Below, piece by piece: positions 51,147 through 61,293 of a stretch of 64,000 nt of DNA. The position numbers were made by a program, and so were the translations under genes. The notes under the pieces were generated by a model. That model ran no database searches and had not been told where the DNA came from. It was given only the letters and a program-made list of their open reading frames with translations. Each line of letters begins with the position of its first letter. The stretch's first letter is position 1. The stretch comes from Atopomonas sediminilitoris (GTDB lineage Bacteria > Pseudomonadota > Gammaproteobacteria > Pseudomonadales > Pseudomonadaceae): positions 1 through 64,000 of the forward strand of contig NZ_JAKUMM010000002.1 of NCBI RefSeq assembly GCF_022601735.1. The letters are read 5' to 3'.

Positions 51147-52130
51147 TTAGTCGCACATCTCGCCACAGAGGTCTTCTGTCAGCAGTTGCTCGCATTCGCT
51201 GGGCTTGAGGCCAGCGCCGAGCAGGCTAAACAGTTTGCCCAGTGCGGCTTCGCGGGTCATGCCGCCGCCGGAGATGACGCCGCAGGCGGCCAGCGCGCTA
51301 CCCGCAGCGTAGGTGCCGAAGTGCACGGCGCCTTCGCTGCATTGGCTGATGCCTAGCAGCACAACGCCGCGCTGTTGGGCGTTGCGCAGAGCGTCGAGCA
51401 GGGCGCGGTTGTCGGCGGGGCCGGTGCCGCTGCCGTAGCATTCGATGACCGCGCCGTTGACGTTTTCCAGCTGGGCACTCACGGCGCTGGCGCTGATGCC
51501 CGGGTACAGGCTGATCAGGGCCAGCGGCACATGACGGCGTGGCTGTTGCCAGCTTAGTGTGGCGGGCAGGGTGGCTAGGCGTGGCGCTTGGCGCGGGCGG
51601 GCTACTGGCGCAAAGGCGTCAAATCGTGTGCTGCTGCGTTTGCTGACGCGCGCACCGTGCATCAGTTGGCCGTTAAAAAATACCTGCACGCCGCTGGCGC
51701 AATCTTGGGCAAGGGTGGCAAGCGCGCCAAACAAGTTGGGCCACGCATCGCCTGCAGGGGTGCCGGCGGGCTGCATGGCGCCGGTGATCAGTACCGGTAC
51801 CGGCACGTCGGGCATCAGCAGGCGCAGAGCGGCGGCGCTATAGGCGAGGGTGTCGGTGCCGTGCAGCAGCAGGATGGCGTCATGGCCGGCCTCGATGGCC
51901 TCGACGACCGCGTCGCGCATCTGTAGCCACTGACTGGGCGTCATGTTGGCGCTGTCTAATAATGGCGTCAGCTCGCGGCATTGCCATGTCGGCAGGCTGA
52001 GCGCTTGCTGGGCTTGCTCAGCCTGAATCCGTGCGGCAAAACCACCGGCCGGTGCTAAGCCGGCGGCGGAGGGCTGCATGCCGATGGTGCCGCCGGTGTA
52101 GAGAATCATCACGTTGTGGGCTGCGGGCAT
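51147..52130 (-). CDS. ansA: L-asparaginase (type I, cytoplasmic)
   Basis: This 327-aa enzyme hydrolyses asparagine to aspartate and ammonia. It contains both threonine motifs: ILYTGGTIGMQPS near the N-terminus and LLHGTDTLAYSAAAL with the second catalytic Thr-Asp pair. There is no signal peptide, pointing to the cytoplasmic AnsA group. It starts 6 bases after the GNAT gene ends. Downstream of aspA on the same strand, it forms an asparagine-to-fumarate degradation set. Confidence 0.92.
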   Translation of the reverse strand: MPAAHNVMILYTGGTIGMQPSAAGLAPAGGFAARIQAEQAQQALSLPTWQCRELTPLLDSANMTPSQWLQMRDAVVEAIEAGHDAILLLHGTDTLAYSAAALRLLMPDVPVPVLITGAMQPAGTPAGDAWPNLFGALATLAQDCASGVQVFFNGQLMHGARVSKRSSTRFDAFAPVARPRQAPRLATLPATLSWQQPRRHVPLALISLYPGISASAVSAQLENVNGAVIECYGSGTGPADNRALLDALRNAQQRGVVLLGISQCSEGAVHFGTYAAGSALAACGVISGGGMTREAALGKLFSLLGAGLKPSECEQLLTEDLCGEMCD

Positions 52131-52136
52131 GGCGGA

Positions 52137-52586
52137 TTAACTCAATAGGTGGCGGTATTGAACAAAGCCCGTGTGGCTGGCGATATGGTCGTACAGCCTG
52201 CGAGCGGTGTGATTGTCATGTTGGGTCAGCCAGTGGACGCGATTGGCTCCGGCGGCTTGTGCAGCGGCATAGACGTGCTTAATCAAGGCTGAGCCAATGC
52301 CGCCTTGGCGTACCTGCGGGGCAACGAATAAGTCTTGTAGGTAGCAGTAGTCACTGCTGGTCCAGCAGGAGCGGTGAAAAATCCAATGCACTAGGCCGAC
52401 TGCTTCGCCATTACGCCAAGCTAAAGCGGCGTGCATCGGCTCGCTCGGCTCAAGAAAGCGTTGCCACGTGGTGGCGGTCACGTCGTCAGCCACGCGGCTG
52501 TTGTAAAAGGTCAAATAGGCTTGCCATAAAGGCAGCCAAACGGCGTGATCGGCAGCGGTAACGGGGCGCACAGTGAGGTCTGACAT
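52137..52586 (-). CDS. GNAT-family N-acetyltransferase
   Basis: This 149-aa protein has the GNAT fold. The acetyl-CoA-binding motif A is visible as DLFVAPQVRQGGIGSALIKHVYAAAQAAG, followed by VHWLTQHDNHTARRLYDHI, the usual motif B. The start MSDLTVRPVTAADH is standard. It lies between aspA and ansA, 6 bases from ansA, so it is part of that operon. The acceptor is unknown. Confidence 0.9.
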   Translation of the reverse strand: MSDLTVRPVTAADHAVWLPLWQAYLTFYNSRVADDVTATTWQRFLEPSEPMHAALAWRNGEAVGLVHWIFHRSCWTSSDYCYLQDLFVAPQVRQGGIGSALIKHVYAAAQAAGANRVHWLTQHDNHTARRLYDHIASHTGFVQYRHLLS

Positions 52587-52669
52587 GGCTAGTCCTTAAG
52601 CTAAGTGTCAGGCGATGGTGCCTACCCCGAGTGCTTGCTGGCAAGCGGGGCGGGCGACCATTGCGCGGT

Positions 52670-54082
<1,413 letters not shown>

Positions 54083-54167
54083 GTTGCCGATCTGCCTTGT
54101 GTGCGGGGTAAGTGCGTGCAGGCTAGGTGGCCAAGGCATGGCTGGCTAATGCCGTTGCTGGCTACAC

Positions 54168-54187
54168 TATGCCGTATCGGCATACGG
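54168..54187. promoter_or_regulatory. Overlapping palindromes between aspA and the LysR gene
   Basis: TATGCCG-TAT-CGGCATA (54168-54184) and CCGTAT-CGGC-ATACGG (54172-54187) are both perfect dyads and share most of their bases. They lie 86 bases from aspA and 89 from the LysR gene. A LysR-type site controlling the divergent aspA promoter is the natural reading. Confidence 0.6.
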
Positions 54188-54275
54188 TGCGTGTGACTTA
54201 CAGCCATGCGTCATCCCTCAGCAGGCGAGCGACATTGCCGCCTCGGGGGCCCACCATGCACTCCACGAGCAGGCC

Positions 54276-55178
54276 ATGAACTTAGAACAAAAATGGTTGG
54301 AAGACTTCGTCGCGCTGGCGCTCACGCGCAGTTTTTCGCAGGCGGCTGAGCGGCGCTTTGTCACGCAGCCGGCGTTTAGTCGGCGCATTCGCAGCTTGGA
54401 ACAAGCGCTGGGGCTGACGCTGGTCGATCGCTCCTGTACGCCGGTCGAGCTGACCGAGGCCGGTCGCTTGTTCTTGATCACGGCGCGCAGCGTGGTCGAG
54501 CAATTGGGCGATGCTATGCGTCAGCTGCATAATCTGGCCGACAGCCAAGGCGAGATGCTGCAGTTTGCCGTGGCCCACTCGTTGGCGCTGAGCTACTTCC
54601 CCGGCTGGCTGGCCAGCTTGCGCGCGCAGGGTGAGCCGCTGCGCAGTCGCATGGTCGCCACCAACGTGGGGGAGGCCATGCTGGCGCTGCGTGAAGGGCG
54701 CTGCGATTTGATGCTGGCGTATCACGACCCCGAAGCCACCTTGCAACTCGATCCGCAATTGTTTCCTGCCTTGAGTTTGGGCAGCAGTGAAATGCTGCCG
54801 GTGTGCGCGGCGGATGAGCACGGCCAACCGCTGTTCAGCCTGACCAGCGCCGAGCCGGTGCCCTTATTGGCTTACAGCAGCGGGGCATTCTTGGGCCGCT
54901 CGTTAGGCTTGTTGTTGCGCGAGCGTAATTTGCGTTACGTCACGCAATACGAAACCGCGATGGCCGAGGGCCTTAAAGGCATGGCGCTAGAGGGCTTAGG
55001 GGTGGCGTGGTTGCCGCGCTTGACCATGCGTCGCGAGCTGGCCAGCGGTGAATTGGTGATCTGCGGCGATGCGCGCTGGGCGATTGCGTTGGAGATTCGT
55101 TTGTACCGCTGCGCGCTGCGCCATAAGCCTTTTATTACGCGGTTTTGGCAGCGTTTAGAAAAACTGCAAGCGCGCTAG
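54276..55178 (+). CDS. LysR-family regulator (HypT/YjiE-like)
   Basis: This 300-aa LysR protein has the N-terminal helix-turn-helix KWLEDFVALALTRSFSQAAERRFVTQPAFSRRIRSLEQALG, close in sequence to HypT (YjiE). A periplasmic-binding-protein-like effector domain follows. HypT responds to hypochlorite by methionine oxidation in E. coli, but whether this copy does so is unknown. The divergent placement to aspA suggests that it regulates aspartate/asparagine catabolism, as expected for the gene next to aspA in pseudomonads. Confidence 0.88.
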   Translation: MNLEQKWLEDFVALALTRSFSQAAERRFVTQPAFSRRIRSLEQALGLTLVDRSCTPVELTEAGRLFLITARSVVEQLGDAMRQLHNLADSQGEMLQFAVAHSLALSYFPGWLASLRAQGEPLRSRMVATNVGEAMLALREGRCDLMLAYHDPEATLQLDPQLFPALSLGSSEMLPVCAADEHGQPLFSLTSAEPVPLLAYSSGAFLGRSLGLLLRERNLRYVTQYETAMAEGLKGMALEGLGVAWLPRLTMRRELASGELVICGDARWAIALEIRLYRCALRHKPFITRFWQRLEKLQAR

Positions 55179-55214
55179 GTGCCCACTGGCCCTGCCCTGC
55201 GCGGCTTTTGTAGG

Positions 55215-55334
55215 TATAATCGCCCCTTAACGCGTGGCTGCCGCTGCGCGCCGGGCAAGCCACGAACGGCCGGAAGTACAGTTTATTTTCCGGTGACGCC
55301 GTGGCTTGTTGACTTTCTAGTGCGCCGTTTGGCG
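55215..55334 (+). promoter_or_regulatory. purE promoter -10 and a structured leader with competing stems
   Basis: TATAAT (55215-55220) is a perfect -10 element. The leader then contains GTGGCT (55234-55239), AGCCAC (55258-55263) and a second GTGGCT (55301-55306). The middle copy can pair with either one; with the second the pairing extends to CAAGCCAC / GTGGCTTG (8 bp) and encloses CCGGAA / TTCCGG (55270-55275, 55288-55293). A third hairpin GCGCC-GTTT-GGCGC (55322-55335) is 20 bases before the start codon, with AAGAGG after it. Mutually exclusive stems are typical of riboswitches and attenuators; the ligand, if any, is unknown. Confidence 0.5.
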
Positions 55335-55354
55335 CCCAGCAAGAGGCTCTATCA

Positions 55355-55846
55355 ATGACTGCACGGGTTGGCGTGATCATGGGCTCAAAGTCCGACTGGT
55401 CTACCCTCAGCCACACTGTCGAGATGCTTGAAAAGCTCGGCATTCCCCACGAAGTGAAGGTGGTTTCTGCCCACCGCACGCCTGATCTGCTGTTCCAATA
55501 CGCGGAACAAGCCGAAGGCCGTGGGCTCGAAGTGATCATCGCCGGTGCCGGCGGCGCGGCGCATCTGCCAGGCATGTGCGCGGCGAAAACGCATTTGCCA
55601 GTGCTGGGCGTGCCCGTGCAATCGTCGATTTTGTCGGGCGTCGACTCGCTGTTGTCGATCGTACAAATGCCCGCCGGCGTGCCGGTTGCGACCTTGGCCA
55701 TCGGTAAAGCCGGCGCTATTAACGCGGCGCTGTTGGCGGCCAGTATTTTGGGCAACAAGTACCCCGAGTATCACCAAGCGCTGAAAGCGTTCCGCGATAC
55801 CCAGACCCAAACCGTGTTGGACAACTCAGACCCGCGCGAAGCCTGA
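55355..55846 (+). CDS. purE: N5-carboxyaminoimidazole ribonucleotide mutase PurE
   Basis: PurE converts N5-CAIR to CAIR in purine biosynthesis. The 163-aa product is complete and typical: [40 protein letters not shown] contains the CAIR-binding loop, and [34 protein letters not shown] follows. AAGAGG lies 9 bases before the ATG. It is the first gene of purEK and sits behind a structured leader. Confidence 0.97.
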   Translation: MTARVGVIMGSKSDWSTLSHTVEMLEKLGIPHEVKVVSAHRTPDLLFQYAEQAEGRGLEVIIAGAGGAAHLPGMCAAKTHLPVLGVPVQSSILSGVDSLLSIVQMPAGVPVATLAIGKAGAINAALLAASILGNKYPEYHQALKAFRDTQTQTVLDNSDPREA

Positions 55847-55863
55847 GCACAGAGGTTGGCAAG

Positions 55864-56946
55864 ATGAAGATCGGTGTAATCGGTGGTGGCCAGCTGGGCC
55901 GCATGATGGCGATGGCGGGTTATCCGCTGGGCATGCAGTTTGCCTTTCTTGACCCCGCGCCAGATGCCTGCGCGCAGGTGGTCGGCGAGCACATTCGGGC
56001 CGATTACAGCGACCAAGATCATCTGCGCCAACTGGCCGATGAAGTCGATCTGGTGACCTTTGAGTTTGAAAGCGTACCGGCTGAGACCGTGGCTTTTCTC
56101 TCGCAGTTTGTGCCGGTGTATCCGTGTGCCGAAGCCTTGCGCATCGCCCGCGATCGCTGGTTTGAAAAGTCCATGTTCAAAGACTTAGGCATCCCCACAC
56201 CGGCGTTTGCTGATATCCAATCGCAAGCCGATCTGGACGCCGCCGTGGCCAGCATTGGTCTGCCAGCGGTGATGAAAACCCGCACGCTGGGCTACGACGG
56301 TAAAGGGCAAAAAGTCCTGCGCGAAGCGGCGGATGTGGCCGGTGCGTTTGCCGAACTCGGCAGCGTGCCCTGCCTGCTGGAAGGCTTTGTGTCGTTTAGC
56401 GGCGAAGTGTCGTTGATTGCCGTGCGTGGCCGCGACGGCGCAACCCGCTGCTACCCGCTGGTGCACAACACCCACGAGGGCGGCATTCTCAAGTTGTCGA
56501 TTGCCAGCAAGCAGCACCCGTTGCAAGCGTTGGCCGAAGACTACGCCGGCCGCGTGCTGGACAAACTCAACTACGTTGGCGTGCTGGCGTTTGAGTTCTT
56601 TGAGGTCGACGGCGGCTTGAAAGCCAACGAGATCGCGCCGCGCGTGCACAACTCGGGGCACTGGACGATTGAAGGCGCCGAGTGCAGCCAGTTTGAGAAT
56701 CACCTGCGTGCCATCGCTGGTTTACCGCTGGGCTCCACCGCCGTGGTGGGCGAGGCGGCGATGCTTAACTTTATCGGCGAAGTGCCGGACGTCAGCGCCG
56801 TCACTGCGATTGAGGGTTGTCACCTGCATCACTACGGCAAGGCGTTTAAAGCCGGCCGTAAAGTGGGGCACGCCAACCTGCGCTGCGCCGATCGCGCCCA
56901 GCTCGACAGCACCATCGCCGCCGTGCAGGCGCTGATCAAACTCTGA
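55864..56946 (+). CDS. purK: N5-carboxyaminoimidazole ribonucleotide synthase PurK
   Basis: PurK is an ATP-grasp ligase that carboxylates AIR with bicarbonate and ATP to make N5-CAIR, the PurE substrate. The 360-aa product starts MKIGVIGGGQLGRMMAMAGYPLG and has FEFESVP, MKTRTLGYDGKGQ (ATP loop), EGFVSFSGEVSLIAVR and NEIAPRVHNSGHWTIEG. It begins 17 bases after purE, so the two are one operon. Confidence 0.97.
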   Translation: MKIGVIGGGQLGRMMAMAGYPLGMQFAFLDPAPDACAQVVGEHIRADYSDQDHLRQLADEVDLVTFEFESVPAETVAFLSQFVPVYPCAEALRIARDRWFEKSMFKDLGIPTPAFADIQSQADLDAAVASIGLPAVMKTRTLGYDGKGQKVLREAADVAGAFAELGSVPCLLEGFVSFSGEVSLIAVRGRDGATRCYPLVHNTHEGGILKLSIASKQHPLQALAEDYAGRVLDKLNYVGVLAFEFFEVDGGLKANEIAPRVHNSGHWTIEGAECSQFENHLRAIAGLPLGSTAVVGEAAMLNFIGEVPDVSAVTAIEGCHLHHYGKAFKAGRKVGHANLRCADRAQLDSTIAAVQALIKL

Positions 56947-56947
56947 T

Positions 56948-57607
56948 ATGCGCCTAGCCCTGCTGTGCTGGCTCGGGCTGTTGCTGGCCGCGTGTGACGC
57001 AACGCCACAGGCGGTAGGCCCCGGCAGCAGCTCGGCTAACTTTGCTTACTATCTGCTGGCGCTGTCATGGTCGCCGGATTATTGCGCGGGCAATGCGACG
57101 CGTGATCGCCAGCAATGCAGTCGCCCTTACGGCTTTGTGTTGCATGGCCTGTGGCCGCAGCACGAGCGCGGTTGGCCAGCCGACTGCGACGGGGCGTGGA
57201 TGGATAAGGCGCTGATGCGCCAATACGCCGGCCTGTATCCCAATGATCGCTTGTTTGTGCACGAGTGGCGCAAGCACGGCACCTGTTCGGGGCTGACGCC
57301 GCAGGGCTACTTGGCCTTGTCGGCGGCGCTTAAGCAACGCGTGCAGATTCCATCTGAGTTTCAGCGGCCGTCGCAAGCGCTGCGCATTTCACCGGCGGCA
57401 CTGACGGCGGCCTTTCAGCGCGCCAATGCGGACCTGCCTGCCGAGGCGTTAGCCAGTTTTTGCTCCGAGGGCGGGCGCTTTCTGAAAGAAGTGCGCGTGT
57501 GTTTTGACCGCAGCGCCGCGCATTACCGTGCTTGCTCGGCGGAGGTACAACGCGCCGCCAGTAAAAGTTGCCGGCAGCCTGCGTTCGTTGTGCGCCCGCT
57601 GCGTTAA
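56948..57607 (+). CDS. RNase T2-family ribonuclease, probable lipoprotein
   Basis: RNase T2 enzymes cleave single-stranded RNA by transphosphorylation outside the cytoplasm. The 219-aa product has both catalytic segments, CAS I as FVLHGLWPQ and CAS II as HEWRKHGTC, with their catalytic histidines, plus several cysteines for disulfides. The N-terminus MRLALLCWLGLLLAACD carries a lipobox. It starts one base after purK ends, so it is co-transcribed with purEK. A salvage role, making nucleotides from external RNA, would suit purine genes; that is inference. Confidence 0.92.
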   Translation: MRLALLCWLGLLLAACDATPQAVGPGSSSANFAYYLLALSWSPDYCAGNATRDRQQCSRPYGFVLHGLWPQHERGWPADCDGAWMDKALMRQYAGLYPNDRLFVHEWRKHGTCSGLTPQGYLALSAALKQRVQIPSEFQRPSQALRISPAALTAAFQRANADLPAEALASFCSEGGRFLKEVRVCFDRSAAHYRACSAEVQRAASKSCRQPAFVVRPLR

Positions 57608-57631
57608 GCCATTGGGCACAGGAGTTTGCTG

Positions 57632-58231
57632 ATGCGTCATAACTGGTTCGACGATGCCCAAGCCTTATTGATTGGCACCTTAGTGGTCGCCTTGGGGGTG
57701 CACCTGTACCTCACGGCGGGCTTATTAACGGGGGGCACTTCGGGCATCGCCTTTTTGATTCAGTACGCCGCGCCGGTGAATTTCGGCACGGCGTTCTTTG
57801 TCATCAATCTGCCGTTTTATTACTTGGCGTGGCGGCGCATGGGCTGGGGCTTCACCCTGAAAACCTTCGCCGCCGTTAGCTTGTTATCAGTCTTTACCGA
57901 GCTGATGCCGCACGTGCTGAGCATCAACAGCTTGAACCCGATCTACGCGGCGGTGATTGGCGGCCTGCTGATCGGCTTGGGGATGCTTTTGTTGTTCCGC
58001 CATAAGGCCAGCCTCGGTGGCTTGAATATTCTCGTGCTGTACCTGCAGGACCGCTTCGGCTGGAGCGCAGGCAAAGTGCAGATGGGGGTGGATTGCTTGA
58101 TCGTGCTGTCGGCGCTGTTCGTCGTCGATTGGCAGCAAGTGCTGCTGTCCATTCTTGGCGCCGTGGCGCTCAACTTAGTCCCGGCGGTCAACCATAAGCC
58201 GGGACGTTACGCGGGTGTGAGCTGGGGATGA
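57632..58231 (+). CDS. YitT-family membrane protein
   Basis: This 199-aa integral membrane protein of the YitT/DUF161 family has five to six hydrophobic helices and the conserved VALGVHLYLTAGLLTGGTSGIAFLIQY and KASLGGLNILVLYLQDRFGWSAGKVQMGVD. The function is unknown; some members have been suggested to be transporters. ATG 57632 follows AGGAG; the frame is open 6 bases further upstream. It overlaps the trmO start by 4 bases. Confidence 0.88.
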   Translation: MRHNWFDDAQALLIGTLVVALGVHLYLTAGLLTGGTSGIAFLIQYAAPVNFGTAFFVINLPFYYLAWRRMGWGFTLKTFAAVSLLSVFTELMPHVLSINSLNPIYAAVIGGLLIGLGMLLLFRHKASLGGLNILVLYLQDRFGWSAGKVQMGVDCLIVLSALFVVDWQQVLLSILGAVALNLVPAVNHKPGRYAGVSWG

Positions 58232-58929
58232 GCGAAGCGTACACCCTAAGCCCGGTGGGCTATGTGCGTTCGTGCTTTGCTGAGAAATTTGGCATTCCGC
58301 GTCAGCCACAATTAGCCCCCGATGCCCGCGCGCAGCTAATCCTCACCCCGCCGTATGACGCGCCCGAAGCCGTGGCGGGGCTGGAGCAAGTCAGCCACGT
58401 TTGGCTGTTATTTGTCTTTCATCGGTGCCCGTCGGGGCCGGCGCATATCCGCGTGCGACCACCACGGCTCGGCGGTAATCAAAAGCTCGGCGTGTTTGCT
58501 AGCCGCGCCACCCACCGGCCTAATCCGCTGGGGCAGTCGGTGGTGCGTTTAGATAAGGTCGAGCCCGGCTGCCTGTGGTTGTCCGGCGTGGACTTGCTCG
58601 ACGGCACGCCGGTGTTGGATATCAAACCCTATGTGCCGTACGCCGATGAAGTGCCCGGTGCGTTCAACCAGATCGCCAGTGCGCCACCGACACTATTGCC
58701 CGTGCAGTGGACGGCGCAGGCGCGGGCTGACGCGCACAACCATGGTGCGCGCTTAGGGCAGCCATTGTTGACGCTGATCGAGCAGTGTCTGGCGCAAGAC
58801 CCCAAACCTGCCTACCAAACCCCCGACCCTGCGCGCCGCTACGGCATGCGCCTGTGGGATGTGGATGTGCACTGGCATTACCCCAGCGCCGAACACATCT
58901 GCGTACTGGCGGTGCAAACGGCACCCTGA
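58228..58929 (+). CDS. trmO: tRNA (N6-threonylcarbamoyladenosine37-N6)-methyltransferase TrmO
   Basis: TrmO (TsaA) methylates the t6A37 base in threonine tRNA using S-adenosylmethionine. The 233-aa product has the family beta-barrel: SPVGYVRSCFAEKFGIPRQPQLAP, VWLLFVFH, RVRPPRLGGNQKLGVFASRATHRPNPLGQSVV, and LLDGTPVLDIKPYVPYAD, with the C-terminal catalytic-domain residues following. The length is standard. It is coupled to the YitT-family gene. Confidence 0.94.
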   Translation: MSEAYTLSPVGYVRSCFAEKFGIPRQPQLAPDARAQLILTPPYDAPEAVAGLEQVSHVWLLFVFHRCPSGPAHIRVRPPRLGGNQKLGVFASRATHRPNPLGQSVVRLDKVEPGCLWLSGVDLLDGTPVLDIKPYVPYADEVPGAFNQIASAPPTLLPVQWTAQARADAHNHGARLGQPLLTLIEQCLAQDPKPAYQTPDPARRYGMRLWDVDVHWHYPSAEHICVLAVQTAP

Positions 58930-59009
58930 AACATTTACTCACGCTTTGCATTGGGCGGCGGCCATTGACTGCGGCAGGATGCACACAATCAACGACGGAG
59001 AGTTCTTCG

Positions 59010-59855
59010 ATGCAAAAATTGTTGTCCTTAGGTTTGGCTCTGTGCCTAAGCCTGACCCTGAGTCTGGATGCTGAAGCTAAGCGCTTCGGTGGCGGTAAGA
59101 GCTGGGGCAAGGCCCCGACTAGCCAGCCCATGCGCCGTACCGACAACGCCGCGCCAAGCAGCGCGCCTGCCGGGGCTGCGGCGGCTGCACCCGCGCGTGC
59201 CGCTGGTGCGGCCAGCGGTGCGTCGCGCTGGTTAGGCCCGCTGGCCGGTATTGCTGCCGGCGGTTTGCTGGCGTCGATGCTGTTTGGCGACGGCTTTGAA
59301 GGGCTGCAACTGATGGATATCTTGCTGTTTGCCGGTATCGCCTTCTTGTTGTTCAAGCTGTTTGCTAGCCGCCGTCAGGCACCGAGCATGGCTGGCGCAG
59401 GCCAAGGCATGCCGCAGGGCATGGCGCGTCAGCCGGCGAGCGACGCGCTGTTTGGTGGCAGTGCCGCGCCCCAAGCTGCCTTCAATGCGCCCGAGTGGTT
59501 TGACGAGGCGCGCTTTGTCGCCGCAGGTCGCGAGCACTTCATGAGCCTGCAGCAGCACTGGGACGCCAACGAGATGGACAAGGTGGAGGAGTTTGTCACC
59601 CCTCAGCTGTTCGCCTACCTGCGTGATGAGCGCGCCGAGCTGGGCGAAGGTTATCAAGCGACCTACATCGATAACCTGCAAGCGCAGCTGGATGACGTGC
59701 AGCAGCAAGGCGACACCACCGTCGCCAGCCTGACCTTTATCGGTGTCAGCAAGACCTCGCGCTTTGACCAAGGCGAAGCCTTCAGCGAAACCTGGCGCAT
59801 GGAGCGCGAAGGTGACAGCGCGCCTTGGCTGATCGCCGGTATTCGTCAGAACTGA
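59010..59855 (+). CDS. Tim44-like domain protein with signal peptide
   Basis: This 281-aa exported protein begins with a signal peptide (ending DAEA) and the motif KRFGGGKSWG, typical of bacterial Tim44-domain proteins. An Ala/Pro/Gly-rich linker, one or two hydrophobic segments (LAGIAAGGLLASMLFG and LMDILLFAGIAFLLFKLF, about residues 75-120) and a C-terminal Tim44/NTF2-like domain (about 155-281, WFDEARFVAAGREHFMSLQQHWDANEMDKVEEFVTP) follow. The bacterial role is unknown. A terminator follows. ATG 59010 is preceded by GGAG. Confidence 0.9.
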   Translation: MQKLLSLGLALCLSLTLSLDAEAKRFGGGKSWGKAPTSQPMRRTDNAAPSSAPAGAAAAAPARAAGAASGASRWLGPLAGIAAGGLLASMLFGDGFEGLQLMDILLFAGIAFLLFKLFASRRQAPSMAGAGQGMPQGMARQPASDALFGGSAAPQAAFNAPEWFDEARFVAAGREHFMSLQQHWDANEMDKVEEFVTPQLFAYLRDERAELGEGYQATYIDNLQAQLDDVQQQGDTTVASLTFIGVSKTSRFDQGEAFSETWRMEREGDSAPWLIAGIRQN

Positions 59856-59892
59856 TCGGTAGGGCTTGAGTCGTTGTGGCTCAGCTCGTTAG

Positions 59893-59924
59893 AACGGCGG
59901 CACCGCTAGGTGGCCGCCGTTTTT
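59893..59924 (+). terminator. Rho-independent terminator after the Tim44-like gene
   Basis: AACGGCGG-CACC with GGTG-G-CCGCCGTT (one bulge) and a GCTA loop, followed by TTTTT. On the minus strand it lacks a T run. Confidence 0.88.
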
Positions 59925-59954
59925 ATGTCCATAGTGTTGGCGCTTAACCAAGGC

Positions 59955-61289
59955 TTAGTGGCTGCTTTCTAGGCTTGCCTGCGTGCCAGTGGTTTGCCCG
60001 TTACTTGGATTGGGGAAGTGGCAGGTAAAGGTGCTGCCTTGGTCGAGAACGCTGGTGATACTCAGCGTGGCTTTGTGGCGCAGCAGCACGTGTTTGACGA
60101 TGGCCAGGCCAAGGCCGGTGCCGCCGGTGGCGGAGCTGCGGCTGGCATCCACGCGATAGAAACGTTCGGTCAAGCGCGGGATGTGGTGCGGCGCAATGCC
60201 GATACCGCTGTCGCTGACGCTGATGTGCGTGCCTTCGGCGTCCTGCCAAGCGCGCAGCTGCACGTTGCCTTCGGCAGGCGTGTACTTGACCGCATTGAAC
60301 ACTAAGTTAGAGAACGCACTGCGCAACTCGGCCTCGCTGCCTTTGAGCTTGAGCTGAGAGTCGATATTGATGCTGATGCGGTGGTGTTGCTCGCCAGACA
60401 GGGCGATGGCGTCTTGTTGGATCGAAAGAAGAAGTAAATCCAGCGCCACGGGCTTACTGTCTGCGGGGTAGTCGGTGGTTTCGAGGCGCGCCAATAACAG
60501 CAAATCATTGAGCAGATTCTGCATGCGCCCGCCTTGCTGCTGCATTTGCTGCAAGGCGCGCCGCCAGCGCGGGTTGAGCTCGGCGCTGTTGTCCAACAAG
60601 GTTTCCAGATAACCGGTGATCACCGTGAGCGGGGTGCGTAATTCGTGGCTGACGTTGGCGACGAAGTCTTTGCGCATTTGTTCCAGCTGATGCACGCGGG
60701 TGATGTCGCGCACCAAGATCAAACGATCGCCGGCGCCGTACAAGGTGATGTGGATTTGCAGGCGCGTGTGCAGGCTGATCGGCGATGGGATTTCCAACGG
60801 CTCGCGGTAATCGCGCTTGTCGAAATAGTCCTTAAAGCGTGGGTCGCGCAGCAGGTTGCTGATCGGTTGGCCGCTGTCTTGCGGGGTGCGTAGGCCGAGC
60901 AGGGTTTCGGCGGCGACATTCCACCAGTCCAAAGTGCCTTCGGCGTCGACCATGATTACTGCGTCACGCAGGGCAGCGGTGGATTCTTGGATGCGATCGA
61001 TGACTGCCTGCATGCGGCCACGCACGCGTTGCTCGCGGCGTTGCAGATGGTAGAAACGATCGAAGATCGAGCCCCACAGGCCGTAGGCGTCAGGTGGCTC
61101 TTGCTGGTCAGGGTCTTCTAACCAGGTGTGTAGGCGCAGGGTTTGCCGCAGCATCCACAACGCGTAGCCGGCAAAGCCTAAGGCAAAGCACACACCGTAG
61201 TAACCGGTGATCAGGCCACCGAGTAGGCTTAAGGTCAGCAGCCCTGTTAAGCGTTGCAGCGCCGTCCATAGCCAAGCATTTTTCAGCAC
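59955..61289 (-). CDS. phoR: Phosphate-regulon sensor histidine kinase PhoR
   Basis: PhoR senses phosphate limitation via the Pst system and phosphorylates PhoB. GTG 61289 starts VLKNAWLWTALQRLTG, 4 bases after the phoB stop, with AAGG upstream; the longer frame to 61361 would overlap phoB by 68 bases and is rejected. The 444-aa protein has two short membrane helices (about 15-50), a PAS domain (about 100-200), HisKA FVANVSHELRTPLTVI with His215, and HATPase boxes NLVFNAVKYT, DSGIGI and GTGLGLAIVKHV. Confidence 0.95.
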   Translation of the reverse strand: MLKNAWLWTALQRLTGLLTLSLLGGLITGYYGVCFALGFAGYALWMLRQTLRLHTWLEDPDQQEPPDAYGLWGSIFDRFYHLQRREQRVRGRMQAVIDRIQESTAALRDAVIMVDAEGTLDWWNVAAETLLGLRTPQDSGQPISNLLRDPRFKDYFDKRDYREPLEIPSPISLHTRLQIHITLYGAGDRLILVRDITRVHQLEQMRKDFVANVSHELRTPLTVITGYLETLLDNSAELNPRWRRALQQMQQQGGRMQNLLNDLLLLARLETTDYPADSKPVALDLLLLSIQQDAIALSGEQHHRISINIDSQLKLKGSEAELRSAFSNLVFNAVKYTPAEGNVQLRAWQDAEGTHISVSDSGIGIAPHHIPRLTERFYRVDASRSSATGGTGLGLAIVKHVLLRHKATLSITSVLDQGSTFTCHFPNPSNGQTTGTQASLESSH

Positions 61290-61293
61290 AAAG

